DNA of 6,390 nt from assembly GCA_035463295.1 (NCBI GenBank), contig DATHTK010000049.1, positions 1-6,390 of the forward strand, in the 5' to 3' direction. The position numbers and the translations under genes were made by a program. Under the pieces are notes generated by a model. The model made no database searches, was not told the origin of the DNA, and worked only from the letters and a program-made list of their open reading frames with translations. Shown piece by piece: positions 5,114-6,390 of this stretch (positions are counted from its first letter, which is position 1; the number at the start of each line of letters is the position of its first letter). The DNA is from DATHTK01 sp035463295. GTDB taxonomy: Bacteria; Actinomycetota; Rubrobacteria; Rubrobacterales; Rubrobacteraceae.

Positions 5114-6390
5114 ATGGAGAGGCGGGGGAGGATCCGGGGGGTACCGAGCGGCGCGGAGGCTGCTCGTGTGCCGCCGCACGACCTGGAGGCCGAGAGGGCT
5201 GTCATCGGCGCGATGCTGGTCTCGGAGGCTGCGGTGGCGGCGGTCGCCGAACGCTTGAGTGCCGAGGACTTCTACTCGGAGGTGCACCGGATCATCTACG
5301 GTGCGATGATGCGCCTCTACTCGCGCGGCGACCCGATAGACCAGCTCACCCTCACGAACGAGCTCAGGAGCATCGGCGAGTTCGAGCGCGTGGGGGGGCG
5401 GGCATACGTCTTCCAGATCGTGGAGAGCGTTCCGACCGCGGCCAACGCTGCCCGGTACGCCGAGATAGTGCGCGGCAAGGCGCTGCTGAGGGCCGTTATA
5501 GACGTCGGGAGCCGCATCACCGAGGACGCCTTCCGCGAGCCCGAGGACGTAAACGAAGCGCTCGACGCCGCCGAGCAGCTCGTCTACAACGTCTCCAACC
5601 GTACCCTGAGGGAGCACCTTGCGCCTGTCTCCGAGCTCGCCCCGGGCGCGCTCGAGATGATACAGCGCCTCTACGAGCAAGAGGGCGAGGTCACGGGCGT
5701 CGAGACCGGCTTCGAGGACCTAGATCGACTGACGACCGGATTCCACAACAGCGACCTGGTGGTCCTCGCCGCTCGTCCGGCGATGGGGAAAACGGCTTTC
5801 GCGCTCAACGCCATCTGGCACGCCGCCGGGCAGAAAGGGATGCCGGTTGCGATCTTCAGCCTTGAGATGAGCAAGGAGCAGCTCGTACAGCGCCTTATCT
5901 CCCAGACGACCCGTATTCCGGCGCAGGCCTTGAGGAGCGGCAACGTCAAAGCCGAGGACTGGCCGAGGCTCGTGCGCGGGGTCGCCGAGGTCAGCCGCGC
6001 CCCGATCTGGATCGACGACACGGCAGGCGTGACGCTGATGGAGATGCGGGCCAAGGTAAGGCGGCTCGCGAGCCAGCTGGGCGCCCGGGGCGCACCCCCG
6101 CTCTCGCTCGTCGTCATCGACTATCTGCAGCTCATGATCGGGCAGGGGAGTCGTTCGGAGAATCGCCAGCAGGAGATAGCCGAGATCAGCCGCGGCCTCA
6201 AGGTCCTCGCCCGCGACCTCGACGTACCGGTCCTTGCGATAGCGCAGCTCTCCCGCGCCGTCGAGCAGCGCCACGACAAGCGTCCTCTTCTCTCCGACCT
6301 GCGTGATTCGGGCGCGATCGAGCAGGACGCGGACATGGTGATGTTCCTCTACCGCGATGAGTACTACAACCCCGAGTCCGACGACAAGGG
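5114..6390 (+). CDS. dnaB: Replicative DNA helicase DnaB, 3' end beyond window
   Basis: This is the hexameric ATP-driven helicase that unwinds DNA at the replication fork and interacts with primase. About 425 codons are visible and the frame is still open at the edge. The N-terminal domain starts at VPPHDLEAERAVIG (19-32) and includes the conserved SVPTAANAARYAEIV segment (105-119). After a linker, the RecA-like domain shows ETGFEDLD (197-204), Walker A RPAMGKTAF (221-229), FSLEMS (248-253), Walker B VVIDYLQL (333-340), AIAQLSRAVE (375-384) and SDLRDSGAIEQDADMVMFLYR (394-414). The final arginine-finger region would lie just outside. Neither the Walker A site nor the later motifs up to the edge contain an intein. 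The start is uncertain. ATG at 5114 is the first in frame after a stop at 5105 but lacks a ribosome site. GTG at 5168 has GGAGG 8 bases upstream but would begin the protein exactly at the conserved VPP. Confidence 0.97.
   Translation, partial: MERRGRIRGVPSGAEAARVPPHDLEAERAVIGAMLVSEAAVAAVAERLSAEDFYSEVHRIIYGAMMRLYSRGDPIDQLTLTNELRSIGEFERVGGRAYVFQIVESVPTAANAARYAEIVRGKALLRAVIDVGSRITEDAFREPEDVNEALDAAEQLVYNVSNRTLREHLAPVSELAPGALEMIQRLYEQEGEVTGVETGFEDLDRLTTGFHNSDLVVLAARPAMGKTAFALNAIWHAAGQKGMPVAIFSLEMSKEQLVQRLISQTTRIPAQALRSGNVKAEDWPRLVRGVAEVSRAPIWIDDTAGVTLMEMRAKVRRLASQLGARGAPPLSLVVIDYLQLMIGQGSRSENRQQEIAEISRGLKVLARDLDVPVLAIAQLSRAVEQRHDKRPLLSDLRDSGAIEQDADMVMFLYRDEYYNPESDDK
5155..5159 (+). promoter_or_regulatory. 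Possible ribosome site for an alternative dnaB start
   Basis: GGAGG at 5155-5159 lies 8 bases before the in-frame GTG at 5168-5170. It supports initiation there, but a start at that point would leave no N-terminal tail before the conserved VPPHDLEAE segment, whereas DnaB proteins usually have at least several residues before it. G-rich runs are frequent in this DNA, so the match may be chance. Confidence 0.35.

Noticed and set aside
5104..5865. A 253-codon plus-strand frame starting at ATG 5104.
   Set aside because: It overlaps dnaB in another frame and encodes an Arg/Gly-rich, low-complexity product, while the dnaB frame shows all helicase motifs.
5768..6344. Possible intein in DnaB, a frequent intein host.
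   Set aside because: The Walker A, Walker B and following helicase motifs read continuously without any inserted splicing domain in the visible part.

Overview
The window is GC-rich chromosomal DNA with strongly G/C-ending codons, compact gene spacing and GTG starts. The rpsF, rpsR, rplI, dnaB order, the Zn-ribbon form of bS18 and the actinobacterial look of DnaB point to a deep-branching high-GC actinobacterium. Rubrobacter or a relative is my best guess, but it is an inference from sequence style and not from a database match.

Layout: (1) Positions 1-177, minus strand, hold the first 59 codons of an unrecognised hydrophobic protein that runs off the left edge. (2) Positions 303-3621, minus strand, hold a two-gene ABC transporter operon of the MacB/LolD type. 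Its ATPase gene (2872-3621) comes first, followed 13 bases later by a large duplicated FtsX-type permease gene (303-2858). (3) Positions 3622-3920 are a divergent intergenic region. It carries a TATACT box 7 bases before the ATPase GTG, which suggests a leaderless mRNA, a TTGTAA-17-TAGACT promoter pointing right, and a leader hairpin before rpsF. (4) Positions 3921-4993, plus strand, hold the ribosomal-protein operon rpsF (bS6), rpsR (bS18) and rplI (bL9), with no ssb between rpsF and rpsR. (5) A strong 14-bp hairpin lies at 5061-5096. (6) dnaB, the replicative helicase, starts near 5114 and runs off the right edge with about 425 codons visible.

The plus-strand genes form the common housekeeping cluster linking small-subunit proteins S6 and S18, large-subunit protein L9 and the replication-fork helicase. 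The minus-strand ABC pair is a separate unit that probably moves lipids, lipoproteins or small hydrophobic compounds in the envelope, or exports them; the substrate cannot be read from the sequence.

I see no mobile element, CRISPR array, RNA gene or novel multi-gene system. The most interesting points are small ones: a probable AUC start codon for rpsF, a probable leaderless ABC operon, the missing ssb, a hairpin between rplI and dnaB with an ambiguous dnaB start, and a possible bS6:bS18 autoregulatory leader.
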